Source: Actinomadura hibisca NBRC 15177 | GTDB lineage: Bacteria; Actinomycetota; Actinomycetes; Streptosporangiales; Streptosporangiaceae | Assembly: GCF_001552635.1 (NCBI RefSeq) | Contig: NZ_BCRO01000010.1 | Span: forward strand, 62,001 to 126,000 | Reading direction: 5' to 3' | Length of the DNA stretch: 64,000 bases | In this document: positions 33,603 to 42,451 of the stretch, one piece after another | How the letters are laid out: each line of letters opens with the position of its first letter | Numbering within the stretch: the first letter of the stretch is position 1 | Made by a program: the position numbers and the translations under genes | Notes under the pieces: model-generated | What the model was told of the DNA's origin: nothing | What the model saw: the letters and a program-made list of their open reading frames with translations, nothing else | Database searches by the model: none

Positions 33603-34529
33603 GTGGAGCTGCGGGATATCGAGATCTTCCTGACCCTGGCCGAGGAGCTGCACTTCGGCCGGACCGCCGAGCGGCTGCACGTCAGCCCCGCCCGCGTCAG
33701 CCAGGCCATCAAGAAGCAGGAGCGCGCCATCGGCGCCGACCTGTTCGAACGTTCCAACCGGCACGTCGCGCTGACCCCCATCGGCTGGGAGTTCCGCGAC
33801 GACCTGCTCCCCGCCTACCGGCAGATCCAGGACGCCGTCGCGAAGGCCGCCGCGGCCGGGCGCGGGTTCACCGGGGTGTTGCGGATCGGCTGGGCGGCGG
33901 CCTGGTGCGGCAACCTGATCGTCAAGGCCGCCGACCGGTTCCAGGAACGCCATCCCGACTGCGAGGTCCGGACGGAGGAGGTCCCGCTGCGCGACCGCGC
34001 CGGGAAACTGCGGACCCGCGAGCTGGACCTCCAGCTCACCGAGCTGCCCATCGACGAGCCCGGCATCACCGTCGGCCCGGTCCTGTTCCGCGAGCCCCGC
34101 GCGCTGGTCGTCCCCGCCGACCACCCTCTCGCGAGCCGCGAGTTCCTGACGTACGAGGACTACGCCGACACCAGACTGATCACGCTCACCGGGCCGCCGC
34201 AGAGCTTCCTCGACCACCACTTCCCGCTCCGCACCCCGTCCGGCCGGCCCATCCCGCGCGGCCCGGCGACGGTCGCCTTCCCCGACGTCCTCTCCCTGGT
34301 GGGGATGGGGAAGGGCGTCTTCCCGACCTCCACCCGCGCCCGCGAGTACTACAGCCGCCCCGACATCGCCATCGTGCCGTTCCGGGACGCCCCGACCATC
34401 GACTTCGGGCTCCAGTGGCTGACCTCGGGCGAGACCGTCGTCATCCGCGAGTTCGTCAAGGCCGTCCTTGAGACCGCCGCGGACCCGCTCTGGAAGTCGG
34501 AGTTCAGCAGGAGCAGCGGGCCCGCCTGA
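33603..34529 (+). CDS. LysR family transcriptional regulator
   Basis: 308 aa. The LysR winged helix is at the N-terminus (VELRDIEIFLTLAEELHFGRTAERLHVSPARVSQAIKKQERAIGADLFERSNRHVALT), and the effector domain is of periplasmic-binding-protein type (LRIGWAAAWCGNLIVKAADRFQERHPDCEVRTEEV). The GTG at 33603 gives the canonical LysR N-terminus; a longer frame back to 33525 adds residues without resemblance. It lies upstream of and co-directional with the S9 peptidase gene, which is its most likely target, although LysR genes are more often divergent from their targets. Confidence 0.9.
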   Translation: MELRDIEIFLTLAEELHFGRTAERLHVSPARVSQAIKKQERAIGADLFERSNRHVALTPIGWEFRDDLLPAYRQIQDAVAKAAAAGRGFTGVLRIGWAAAWCGNLIVKAADRFQERHPDCEVRTEEVPLRDRAGKLRTRELDLQLTELPIDEPGITVGPVLFREPRALVVPADHPLASREFLTYEDYADTRLITLTGPPQSFLDHHFPLRTPSGRPIPRGPATVAFPDVLSLVGMGKGVFPTSTRAREYYSRPDIAIVPFRDAPTIDFGLQWLTSGETVVIREFVKAVLETAADPLWKSEFSRSSGPA

Positions 34530-34650
34530 CGCCGACACCCCAACGGGCCCGGTCGCGGCCTCCATCATTAGCGCCGGGTTAACACTCCTTTCGAGATCCG
34601 TCGTTGCCCCCGGCGGCGGTCGGAACGGATGCTTGAGCACGTCACGGAAA

Positions 34651-34672
34651 CCGGTTCGGACGGTCGAACCGG
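34651..34672. promoter_or_regulatory. Hairpin/inverted repeat before the S9 peptidase
   Basis: CCGGTTCG-gacggt-CGAACCGG, 8-bp perfect arms with a 6-nt loop, in the 248-bp gap between the LysR gene and the peptidase gene. It could end the LysR transcript or serve as a binding site; the lack of a T-run makes both possible. Confidence 0.4.
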
Positions 34673-34777
34673 CTTCCCAGCCCCGTCCATAAGACGGTCG
34701 CTGCGCACCCCTTCCCTCATTTCCCGCGCCGTGACGCATCTCCATGCCCAAAACCGACCCCGCGAAGGACACGACGC

Positions 34778-37054
34778 ATGAGCACCACCGAGGACTACCA
34801 GGCCGCAGAACAACTCCTGCGCCGCCCCGCCCGCCCCGGCGAGCTCGTCACCGGCGACAAGGTCAGGCCCCAGTGGCTCGATGGCGGCACCCGCTTCTGG
34901 TACGCGGTCAACACCGGAGCCGGCAAGCGGTTCGTGCTGGTCGACCCGGCTGCGGGCACCCGCGAACCGGCCTTCGACCACGCCCGGCTCGCCGCCGCGC
35001 TCACCGCCGTCTCCGGCCAGCAGGTCGACCCCGAAGCGCTGCCGATCACGGCCATCGCGCCCACAGGGAACGCCGTGGAGTTCGACGCGTTCGGCGAGTA
35101 CTGGCGCTGCGACCTGGACGCTTACACCTGCGAGCGCGCCGAGTTCACCCCGCCCGGCAGCCCGCTGGACGTGCCGTCGCCCGACGGAAAGGTCGCGGTC
35201 TCCCAGCGCGGGTACGACCTCTGGGCACGCTCCCTGTCCGACGGCCGCGAGTGGCCGCTGACCATCGACGGCGAGCCCGACTTCCGGTACGGCCCCGGCC
35301 CCAGCAGCATGGGCAACCCCACCCTCCTGCGCAAGGTCGGCCTCCCGCACCTGCCGCCCGCCGTGGCCTGGTCGCCCGACTCGACGAAGGTCCTCGCGCA
35401 CCGGATCGACGAGCGCCGCGTCCGGCAGGCCCCCCTGGTGGAGGCCAGGCCCGCCGACGGCGGCGCGCCCGCGCTGCACACCCAGCGGTACGCCTTCGCC
35501 GGGGACGAGACGTTGCCGCTCGCCGAGCTGGTCGTCCTGAACGTCGCCTCCGGAACCGCGGTCCGCGCGCAGACCGGGCCGCTGATGACGCCGCAGCTCT
35601 CCCCGATCATGCTCGGCTGGGCGTGGTGGGCGCAGGACGGCTCCGCGGTGTACTACCTCGGCCAGCCCCGCGACCTGCGCACCCTCACCCTCTACCGGCT
35701 GGACCCGGCCACCGGCCGCGTCACCGCCGTCCTCAGCGAATCCGGGGACACCCGCGTGGAGCCCAACCAGTGGCTGTACGAGCCGCCGATCGTGCGCGTG
35801 CTCGCCGACGAGGTGCTCTGGTACTCGCAGCGGGACGGTTGGGGCCACCTCTACCGCTACGACCTGCGCACCGGCGCGCTGCTCGGCCAGGTCACCTCCG
35901 GCCAATGGGCGGTGCGGAAGATCCTGCACGTCGACGAGGCCGAGCGGGTGGTGTACTTCACCGCCTCCGGCCTGGTCGAGGAGGATCCCTACCGACGCAC
36001 CGTGTGCCGCGTCGGCCTGGACGGCTCCGGCTTCGCCGAACTCACCGACGACGGCCTGGACCACGTCGTCACCCTCGCGGAGAACAAGCAGTACTTCATC
36101 GACTCCGCGTCCACCGTCGACACCCCGCCGGTCTCCAGCGTCCGCGACTGGACCGGCCGCGTGCTGGTCGAGCTGGAGCGCGCCGACATCACCAAGCTCA
36201 CCGCCACCGGCTGGACGCCCCCGGAGCGCTTCCGCGTCAAGGCGGCCGACGGGACGACCGACATCTACGGCGTCCTGTACCACCCGCGCGGCTTCGACCC
36301 CGCCCGCCGCTACCCGGTGGTGGACACCCTCTACCCCGGCCCGCAGGTCAACCGGGTCGAGCCGGGCTTCGACCCCGGCGGCATGGGCCTGGACGCGGAA
36401 CCCCTCGCGGCACTCGGCTTCGTGGTGATCGCGGTGGACGGCCGGGGCACTCCGGGGCGCAGCAAGTCCTTCCACGACGCCTCCTACGGCCGCCTGGCCG
36501 ACGCGGGCTGCCTGGCCGACCACGTCGCGGCGCTGGAGCAGCTCGCCCGGACCCGGCCGTGGATGGATCTGGACCGGGTCGGCGCGTTCGGCCACTCCGG
36601 CGGCGGGTTCGCCACCGTGCGCGCGATGCTGGACTTCCCCGACGTCTACAAGGTCGGCGTCGCCCTCTCCGGCTCGCACGACGCCCCCACCTTCAACGCG
36701 AGCTTCGTCGAGACCTACGACGGCGCGGACAACCCCGACGCGTGGGCCCGCACCTCCAACCTGGGCCTCGCGGACCGCCTGGTGGGCAAGCTGCTGGTCG
36801 TCCACGGCGAGATGGACGACCAGGTCCACGCCGCCCAGACGCTGCGCCTGGCCGCCCGGCTCGTCGCGGCGGGCAAGGACTTCGAGCTGCTCATCGTGCC
36901 CGGGGCCGAGCACACGTTCATCGACTGCCTGACCTACGTCCGCAAGCGCGGCTGGGACTTCCTGGTGCGCGAGCTGATGGGCGAGCAGCCGCCCGCCTAC
37001 CGTCCCGCCCCCATCCCCATCGGCCCCGAACTGCTCGCTGAGCTGTTCGCCTGA
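34778..37054 (+). CDS. S9 family peptidase (dipeptidyl-peptidase IV type)
   Basis: 758 aa. The N-terminal beta-propeller (DPPIV_N, about 30-480; repeated blades such as VSPDGKVAV-like PSPDGKVAVSQRGYDLWARSL and YRYDLRTGALLGQVTSGQW) precedes an alpha/beta-hydrolase domain. The triad is visible: Ser607 in GHSGGGFA, Asp680 or 681 in HGEMDDQVH and His712 in GAEHTF. It cleaves N-terminal dipeptides or short peptides. There is no signal peptide, so it acts inside the cell. The ATG at 34778 follows GAAGGA. A long gene-free antisense frame is only its GC shadow. Confidence 0.93.
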   Translation: MSTTEDYQAAEQLLRRPARPGELVTGDKVRPQWLDGGTRFWYAVNTGAGKRFVLVDPAAGTREPAFDHARLAAALTAVSGQQVDPEALPITAIAPTGNAVEFDAFGEYWRCDLDAYTCERAEFTPPGSPLDVPSPDGKVAVSQRGYDLWARSLSDGREWPLTIDGEPDFRYGPGPSSMGNPTLLRKVGLPHLPPAVAWSPDSTKVLAHRIDERRVRQAPLVEARPADGGAPALHTQRYAFAGDETLPLAELVVLNVASGTAVRAQTGPLMTPQLSPIMLGWAWWAQDGSAVYYLGQPRDLRTLTLYRLDPATGRVTAVLSESGDTRVEPNQWLYEPPIVRVLADEVLWYSQRDGWGHLYRYDLRTGALLGQVTSGQWAVRKILHVDEAERVVYFTASGLVEEDPYRRTVCRVGLDGSGFAELTDDGLDHVVTLAENKQYFIDSASTVDTPPVSSVRDWTGRVLVELERADITKLTATGWTPPERFRVKAADGTTDIYGVLYHPRGFDPARRYPVVDTLYPGPQVNRVEPGFDPGGMGLDAEPLAALGFVVIAVDGRGTPGRSKSFHDASYGRLADAGCLADHVAALEQLARTRPWMDLDRVGAFGHSGGGFATVRAMLDFPDVYKVGVALSGSHDAPTFNASFVETYDGADNPDAWARTSNLGLADRLVGKLLVVHGEMDDQVHAAQTLRLAARLVAAGKDFELLIVPGAEHTFIDCLTYVRKRGWDFLVRELMGEQPPAYRPAPIPIGPELLAELFA

Positions 37055-37182
37055 GCACGGCCGCCGGGCCCCGTGAATCCGTCGAAGACGCCCGGCGGCC
37101 GTCGCCTTCCCCCCACGGTCGGAGAACGGATCTCGACCGTGGTCGGATGACCCCGAGACGCGGGCCGCCGAAGCTATCGGGC

Positions 37183-37902
37183 ATGACAACGAAGGCGAAC
37201 GTCGCCCCGGCCATCAAGGTCGAGGGACTGACGAAACGGTACGGCCGCCGGACGGTGGTCGACGATCTGTCGTTCACCGTCCGGCCGGGCGCGGTCACGG
37301 GCTTCTTCGGCCCGAACGGCGCGGGCAAGACCACGGCGATGAAGGTGATCGCGGGCCTGTCGCGGCCGTCGGCGGGCGAGGTGTCGGTGCAGGGCGTGCC
37401 GGTGGCGGCGCGGGTGCCGTACGCGGGCCGCCTCGGCGTCCACATCGAGCCGTGCGGCGCGCACCCCGGCCGGACGGCCCGTGCCCATCTGCGCGCGCTG
37501 GCCCTGCTGGCGGGCCTGCCGCGCCGCCGCGTCGCGGAGGTCCTGGAGTTGGTCGAACTGGCGGACGTGGCGGGCCGCCGGGTCGGCACCTTCTCGCTCG
37601 GGATGCGGCAGCGGCTCGGCCTGGCCGCCGCGCTGCTGGGCGACCCGGAGATACTGGTGCTGGACGAACCGGTCAACGGGCTCGATCCGCAAGGAATCCG
37701 CTGGTTGCGGAAGATGTTGCGGGACCGGGTGGCCAGCGGCGGCACGGTGCTGCTGTCCAGCCACCTGCTCGCCGAGGCCGCCCAGACCGTCGACGACGTG
37801 GTCGTCATCGACCGCGGCAGGCTCGTGCACGCGGGGCCGATCGGCGCAGTGGAGTCGCTGGAGGACGTGTTCTTGGAGCTCACCGGGGGGTCGGAGCGAT
37901 GA
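37183..37902 (+). CDS. ABC-2 type exporter ATP-binding protein
   Basis: 239 aa from ATG 37183; an in-frame ATG at 37147 would add 12 residues unlike the family. Walker A GPNGAGKTT, signature FSLGMRQRLGLA, Walker B ILVLDEPVNGLDPQG and LLSSHLL (H-loop) are intact. It belongs to the CcmA/BcrA type that energises small ABC-2 permeases. It forms one operon with the permease (overlapping ATGA), a histidine kinase and a response regulator, a layout typical of peptide-antibiotic sensing and export modules. Confidence 0.92.
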   Translation: MTTKANVAPAIKVEGLTKRYGRRTVVDDLSFTVRPGAVTGFFGPNGAGKTTAMKVIAGLSRPSAGEVSVQGVPVAARVPYAGRLGVHIEPCGAHPGRTARAHLRALALLAGLPRRRVAEVLELVELADVAGRRVGTFSLGMRQRLGLAAALLGDPEILVLDEPVNGLDPQGIRWLRKMLRDRVASGGTVLLSSHLLAEAAQTVDDVVVIDRGRLVHAGPIGAVESLEDVFLELTGGSER

Positions 37903-38618
37903 TCGGCCTGCTGCGCGGGGAACTGCTGAAGTCGTTGACGACCCGCGCCCTGTGGGGGTTCACGGCCGGCGGGGTCGCCTTCGCCGTCCTGAACGCGGTG
38001 ATCATCGCCGTCGCGTCGGGCTCGCTCGGCGAGGTGACGGAGAAGCGGGAGGCGCTGTCGGCGCTTCCGGTCCTGCTCCTGCTGTGGGGGCTGGTCGGCG
38101 CGGCGGGGGAGTACCGGCACCGGACGGCCGCGCCTGCGGCGATGGTGGCCCGGCACGGCCGTGGGACCGTCCTGGGAGTGCGGATCGCGGCGTACACGCT
38201 GACGGGCCTGGTGCTCGCGCTGGTGATCAACGCCGTCGCGGTCGGCGTGGCGCTGCCGCTGCTGGCGCACCACCCCGGCCCGGACCTGACGTCCGGTGAC
38301 GTGGCCGAGGTCGTGGCGGGCAACGTCGCGGCGCTCGTGCTGGCGGCGATGATGGGCGCGGCGTTCGGCGCGCTGATCCGCAGCCCGGTCGTCGGCGCGG
38401 TGGTCCTGCTGATCCTGAACCTGGTGGTGCTGCCCCTGGTGAGCGGGGCGTGGGAGTCGGGCGCGAACCTCACGCCGTTCGGCGCGGCGGGGGTGCTGAC
38501 CGGCGGCACCCACGACACGACCCTGTCGATGCCGCAGGCCGGAGCGGTGTTCGCGGCCTGGACGGCCGTCGCGGTGCTGATCGCGGTGTGGTGCGAACGA
38601 CGGCGTGACCTGGCGTGA
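37899..38618 (+). CDS. ABC-2 type membrane permease
   Basis: 239 aa with six membrane helices (ALWGFTAGGVAFAVLNAVIIAVA, ALPVLLLLWGLVGAAGEYRHRTAAPAAMVARHGR, and so on). EYRHRT before the second cytoplasmic stretch is typical of ABC-2 permeases of this branch. It works with the ATPase encoded upstream; both neighbours are coupled by 4-bp overlaps. The substrate is unknown. Confidence 0.88.
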   Translation: MIGLLRGELLKSLTTRALWGFTAGGVAFAVLNAVIIAVASGSLGEVTEKREALSALPVLLLLWGLVGAAGEYRHRTAAPAAMVARHGRGTVLGVRIAAYTLTGLVLALVINAVAVGVALPLLAHHPGPDLTSGDVAEVVAGNVAALVLAAMMGAAFGALIRSPVVGAVVLLILNLVVLPLVSGAWESGANLTPFGAAGVLTGGTHDTTLSMPQAGAVFAAWTAVAVLIAVWCERRRDLA

Positions 38619-39736
38619 AGATCGCAGCAAGCATCCAGGCGGTGCGGGGCCTGTCGGCTTCGCGCCGCCGGGCGCTGTTCGACATCGCGCTCGCCGTGGC
38701 GACGGCCGTGGTGGAGGTGGGGTTGTTGTTCAACGACTCCACCCAGCCGGTGCCCCTGCCGATCGTGGTGACCGCCCTGTCGGGAGTGGCGCTCCTGTTC
38801 CGCCGCCGGTTCCCGGTGACGGTGATCGCGGTGACGGTCGCGACGTCGGCCGTGCTGGTCGCGGCCGGGTTCTCGCCCGGCGGCGCGCCGGTCGTCGTCG
38901 CGGTGTGGTCGCTCGCCGAAGCGCGGGACCGCCGCGTGTCGCTGGCGGTGCTGGCCCCGGTGGTGGTGTTCCTGCAGGTGGAGAGCATTTCCTCCCCAGT
39001 GCCGCCGATCGGGGCGTGGATGCTGGGCGTCTACATGCAGACGCGCCGCCGCTACGTCCGGGCGGTGGAGGAGCGGGCCGCCACCCTCGAACGCGAGCGG
39101 GAGCAGCTCGACCTGATCGCGGCGCAGCGGGAGCGGACGGCCATCGCGCGGGAGCTGCACGACATCGTCGCGCATTCGGTGACGGTGATGCTGATCGGCG
39201 TGCGCGGGGCCCGCGACGTCCTGGCGACGGAACCCGACGTGGCCGCGCGGACGCTGGCGCGGGTGGAGACCACCGCCGAGCAGAGCCTGACCGAGCTGCG
39301 CCGCATCCTCGTCCTGCTGCGCGGGCTGGACGCGCCGGGCACGCGGCCGCAACCGTCGCTGGCGGACCTGGACGACCTGGTCGCCGGGTACGGCGCGGCG
39401 GGGCTGCCGGTCGAGGTGGAGATCGTCGGGGACCGGCGGGAGCTGCCGAGCGGGGTGGAGTTGTCGGCGTACCGGATCGTCGAAGAGGCTCTGACCAACG
39501 CGCTGAAACACGCTCGGGCGACGATGGTCACGGTGTCGCTGCGTTTCGGCGGGTCTGATCTGGAGGTGCGGGTGCGCGACGACGGCACGGGGAACGGCGA
39601 GGCCGGGCCAAGCGGGCACGGCCTGGTCGGGATGCGGGAACGCGTCGCGGTGCTCGGCGGCGAGCTGGAGGCGGGCCCGGCCCCCGAAGGCGGGTTCCAG
39701 GTGGCGGCGCGCCTGCCGGTCGGGGAGGGCGCATGA
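38615..39736 (+). CDS. Sensor histidine kinase, NarL type (HisKA_3)
   Basis: 373 aa. Four to five N-terminal membrane helices (about 20-140) form a small sensor without a large outside domain. The dimerisation box has the phospho-acceptor His in RELHDIVAHSVTVM. The ATPase domain has N-box EEALTNALKHA and G-box DDGTGNGEAGPSGHGLVGMRERV. It phosphorylates the regulator at 39733. The GTG start overlaps the permease stop. A membrane-only sensor next to an ABC exporter suggests that the transporter itself or the membrane state is sensed. Confidence 0.93.
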   Translation: MKIAASIQAVRGLSASRRRALFDIALAVATAVVEVGLLFNDSTQPVPLPIVVTALSGVALLFRRRFPVTVIAVTVATSAVLVAAGFSPGGAPVVVAVWSLAEARDRRVSLAVLAPVVVFLQVESISSPVPPIGAWMLGVYMQTRRRYVRAVEERAATLEREREQLDLIAAQRERTAIARELHDIVAHSVTVMLIGVRGARDVLATEPDVAARTLARVETTAEQSLTELRRILVLLRGLDAPGTRPQPSLADLDDLVAGYGAAGLPVEVEIVGDRRELPSGVELSAYRIVEEALTNALKHARATMVTVSLRFGGSDLEVRVRDDGTGNGEAGPSGHGLVGMRERVAVLGGELEAGPAPEGGFQVAARLPVGEGA

Positions 39737-40404
39737 CGATCCGGATACTGATCGTGGACGACCAGGAGCTGATCCGGATCGGGTTCCGGCTGTTCCTCCA
39801 GACCCAGCCCGACCTGGAGGTCGTCGGCGAGGCCGCCGACGGCGTCGAGGCGCTCGCCCGGGCCGACGAGCTGCGCCCCGACGTCGTGCTGATGGACGTC
39901 CGGATGCCCCGCATGGACGGCGTCGAGGCCACCGCCCGCCTCACCGGCGCGGACCGCCCGCCGCGCGTGCTGATCCTGACCACCTACGACCTGGACGAAT
40001 ACGTGTTCGGCGCGCTGCGCGCCGGGGCGTCGGGGTTCCTGCTGAAGGACGCCTCCCGCGAACGGCTGCTGGAGGCGATCCACGTCGTCCACGAGGGCCA
40101 GGCGCTGCTGTCCCCGTCGATCACCCGCCGCCTGATCGAGGACTACGCCGAGCGCACCGACCCGGTCACGCCGTCGCCCGACCTGCTGGCCGGACTGACG
40201 CCGCGCGAACGCGAGATGTTGCTCCTGGTGGCGCAGGGCCTGTCGAACCAGGAGATCGCCGCCCGGCTCGTCGTCACCGAGGCCACCGTCAAGAGCCACA
40301 TCGGCAGCATGTTCGCCAAGCTCCACCTGCGCGACCGGGTCCAGGCCGTCGTCCTGGCCTACGAACACGGCATCATCGTCCCGGGCCGCCGCCCCGCCCC
40401 CTGA
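39733..40404 (+). CDS. NarL/LuxR family response regulator
   Basis: 223 aa. The receiver domain has its phosphorylation Asp in DVVLMDVRMPRMDG and the conserved Lys in FLLKDASRERLL. The C-terminal LuxR helix-turn-helix is LTPREREMLLLVAQGLSNQEIAARLVVTEATVKSHIGSMFAKL. It probably activates the four-gene operon from 37183. The start overlaps the kinase stop (ATGA). Confidence 0.95.
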   Translation: MTIRILIVDDQELIRIGFRLFLQTQPDLEVVGEAADGVEALARADELRPDVVLMDVRMPRMDGVEATARLTGADRPPRVLILTTYDLDEYVFGALRAGASGFLLKDASRERLLEAIHVVHEGQALLSPSITRRLIEDYAERTDPVTPSPDLLAGLTPREREMLLLVAQGLSNQEIAARLVVTEATVKSHIGSMFAKLHLRDRVQAVVLAYEHGIIVPGRRPAP

Positions 40405-40410
40405 CGAGCG

Positions 40411-41799
40411 TCACGCGACGGGCTCCTTCACGGCCGCCTCGACGCGCGGGCTGGCGGCGACGGCGCGCGGCAACAGCTGCACCAGCCCGGCGATGGTCAG
40501 CGCGACGGCGATCAGGTAGACCAGCCCGTGCTGGAACGCCTGGCTCGGCCCGTCCGGCAGGCTGCCGTAGAACACGATCCCGACGATGCCGACGCCCAGC
40601 GCCGACCCGAGTTGCTGCGTCGTCGTCAGCACCCCGGCCGCGGATCCGGCGTGGTGCGGCGCGACCCGAGCCAGGACGGTACCCATGATCGGTGCGAGCG
40701 CCAGGCCCATGCCGAACCCGTCGACGACCAGCGCCGGGACCAGCCAGCCGAGCGCCGCTCCCGAGGCCACCAGGGCGAGCAGCGACGCCAGTCCGACGGC
40801 CCGGAGCAGCCCGCCGAGGGCGATCGCCTGGCGGCCGAGCCGGGCGACGAACCGGGGCGCCAGCAGCGAGGCCGTCAGATAGCCCGCGCCCATCGGCATG
40901 AAGATCAGCCCGGCGCCCAGCGCGTCGAGCCCGACGCCGCCCTGCACGTACAGGGCGAAGATCAGGAAGTAGGCGGCCATGCCCATGGTGAAGGCGAGCT
41001 GGATGAGCAGCCCCACCGTGAAGCCCCGCTCGCGGAACAGCGTCAGGTCGACCAGCGGCGACTCGTGCCGCCGCCGGGCGTAGGCGACGAAGAGCACGAC
41101 GGCGGCGACCGGCGACAACCAGGACCACAGCGGCCAGCCCTGCTCGCGCCCCTCGATCAGCGGCAGCAGGATCGCGACCAGCGCCAGCGTGACCAGGACG
41201 GTACCGCCCACGTCGAGCCGGGCCGCCGTGGCGGGGCGGCTCTCGGGGACCAGGCGGCGGGTCAGGGCGAGCGCGGCCACCCCGATCGGCACGTTGATCA
41301 GGAAGCAGGCCCGCCAGCCGAGCCCGAACAGGTCGGCCTGGATCAGCACGCCGCCGACGAGCTGGCCGAAGACGGCGGCCAGCCCCATCGTCATCGCGTA
41401 GGCGTTGAGGGCCCTGGCCTGGGCGGGACCGCTGTAGACGGTCCGCAGGATGGCCAGGACCTGCGGGGTGAGCAGCGCCGCGGCGAGCCCCTGAGCGATG
41501 CGGGCGGCGACCAGCGTGCCCGCGTCGGGGGCCAGGCCGCACACGATCGAGGTGAGCGTGAACAGGGCCATGCCGAGGGCGAACATGCGGCGGCGGCCGA
41601 GAATGTCGCCGAGCCGCCCGCCGAGGACGAGCCCGGACCCGTAGGCGAGGCCGTACCCGGCGACGACCCACTCGACCGCCGCCGCTCCGGCGTGCAGGTC
41701 GCGCTGGAGGGAGGGGATGGCGACGTTGACGATGAAGAAGTCCAGGATCGTGATGAACACGCCGGTCAGGACGAGGGGCAGGGTGCCCGCGCGAGGCAT
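40411..41799 (-). CDS. MFS transporter (DHA2 family, EmrB/QacA-like)
   Basis: 462 aa, 14 membrane helices, with the DHA2 hallmarks LDFFIVNVAIPSLQRDL in helix 1 and GGRLGDILGRRRMF in loop 2-3. It is a proton-coupled multidrug or metabolite exporter. The ATG at 41799 is chosen; a longer frame would cross the operator-like repeats in the divergent promoter. It is paired divergently with the TetR gene at 41894, the classical layout of a repressor-controlled exporter. It is convergent with the response regulator, 6 bp apart. Confidence 0.93.
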   Translation of the reverse strand: MPRAGTLPLVLTGVFITILDFFIVNVAIPSLQRDLHAGAAAVEWVVAGYGLAYGSGLVLGGRLGDILGRRRMFALGMALFTLTSIVCGLAPDAGTLVAARIAQGLAAALLTPQVLAILRTVYSGPAQARALNAYAMTMGLAAVFGQLVGGVLIQADLFGLGWRACFLINVPIGVAALALTRRLVPESRPATAARLDVGGTVLVTLALVAILLPLIEGREQGWPLWSWLSPVAAVVLFVAYARRRHESPLVDLTLFRERGFTVGLLIQLAFTMGMAAYFLIFALYVQGGVGLDALGAGLIFMPMGAGYLTASLLAPRFVARLGRQAIALGGLLRAVGLASLLALVASGAALGWLVPALVVDGFGMGLALAPIMGTVLARVAPHHAGSAAGVLTTTQQLGSALGVGIVGIVFYGSLPDGPSQAFQHGLVYLIAVALTIAGLVQLLPRAVAASPRVEAAVKEPVA

Positions 41800-41812
41800 G
41801 GCGACTCCGGTA

Positions 41813-41862
41813 GATAGAACGGTCGGTATACGCGGGCTCATGAGATAGAATGGGTGGTCTAC
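41813..41862. promoter_or_regulatory. Two direct operator-like repeats in the MFS/TetR divergent promoter
   Basis: GATAGAACGGTCGGTATAC (41813-41831) and GATAGAATGGGTGGTCTAC (41844-41862) agree at 15 of 19 positions and lie 31 bp apart, three helical turns. The second copy has TAGA...TCTA palindromic ends. They are likely binding sites of the TetR protein. Confidence 0.65.
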
Positions 41863-41893
41863 TGTCAACCGCGTGCCAGGATCGGGTGTTGTG

Positions 41894-42451
41894 ATGAGCA
41901 GACCGGGACCCCGCGAACGGCTCCTCGAAGCCGCCAGCGACCTGACCTACGAGCAGGGCGTCCACGTGGGGGTGGACGCGATCCTCAAGCGCGCCGACGT
42001 CGCGCGGCGCTCGCTCTACCAGCACTTCGGCGGCAAGGACGAGCTGATCGCCGAGACGCTGCGGCAGGCCGACGTCTACGACCGTTACCGGCGGGCCATG
42101 GACGAGGCGGGCGGCCGTCCCCGGGACCGGATCCTGGCCGTCTTCGACCGGCTGGAGGAGATCACCACCGCGCCGTCATTCCGCGGGTGCCGCTACACGG
42201 CCGCCGAACTTTCCCTCACCGACCCGGAGCACCCCGCGCATGCCGAGGTGCGCGCGTACAAGGACAGGCTGCACCGCCTGTTCGCGGACGAGTTGCAGCG
42301 CCACGGCCACCCGACGCCCGACGCGGGTGCCGACCAGATCCTCGTGCTCATCGACGGGCTGCTCGCGCACGCTCTGACCCGCCCCGACGCGCATCCGGCG
42401 CTGGCGGCGCGGGACTTGGCGGAGTTCGTGCTCGATCAGAAGGCGGGCTGA
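41894..42451 (+). CDS. TetR family transcriptional regulator
   Basis: 185 aa. N-terminal helix-turn-helix: RERLLEAASDLTYEQGVHVGVDAILKRADVARRSLYQHFGGKDELIAETL. The C-terminal ligand domain (FRGCRYTAAELSLTDPEHPAH) resembles TetR_C groups with a GC(R/P)-x-x-NAxAE motif. It likely represses the divergent MFS exporter and itself. The ATG at 41894 is given; GTG at 41891 or 41873 are alternatives. Its 3' end overlaps by 16 bp the end of the convergent fusion gene. Confidence 0.92.
   Translation: MSRPGPRERLLEAASDLTYEQGVHVGVDAILKRADVARRSLYQHFGGKDELIAETLRQADVYDRYRRAMDEAGGRPRDRILAVFDRLEEITTAPSFRGCRYTAAELSLTDPEHPAHAEVRAYKDRLHRLFADELQRHGHPTPDAGADQILVLIDGLLAHALTRPDAHPALAARDLAEFVLDQKAG

Noticed and set aside
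34568..37189. 873-codon minus-strand open frame
   Set aside because: Antisense shadow of the S9 peptidase, whose catalytic motifs are clear on the plus strand.
36918..39619. Long minus-strand frames over the ABC exporter and kinase genes
   Set aside because: Composition dominated by Arg, Ala, His and Pro; the plus strand carries intact Walker, HisKA_3 and receiver motifs.
42436..42451. Possible frameshift at the overlapping ends of the TetR and fusion genes
   Set aside because: Both C-termini look complete; a 16-bp tail-to-tail overlap is ordinary.
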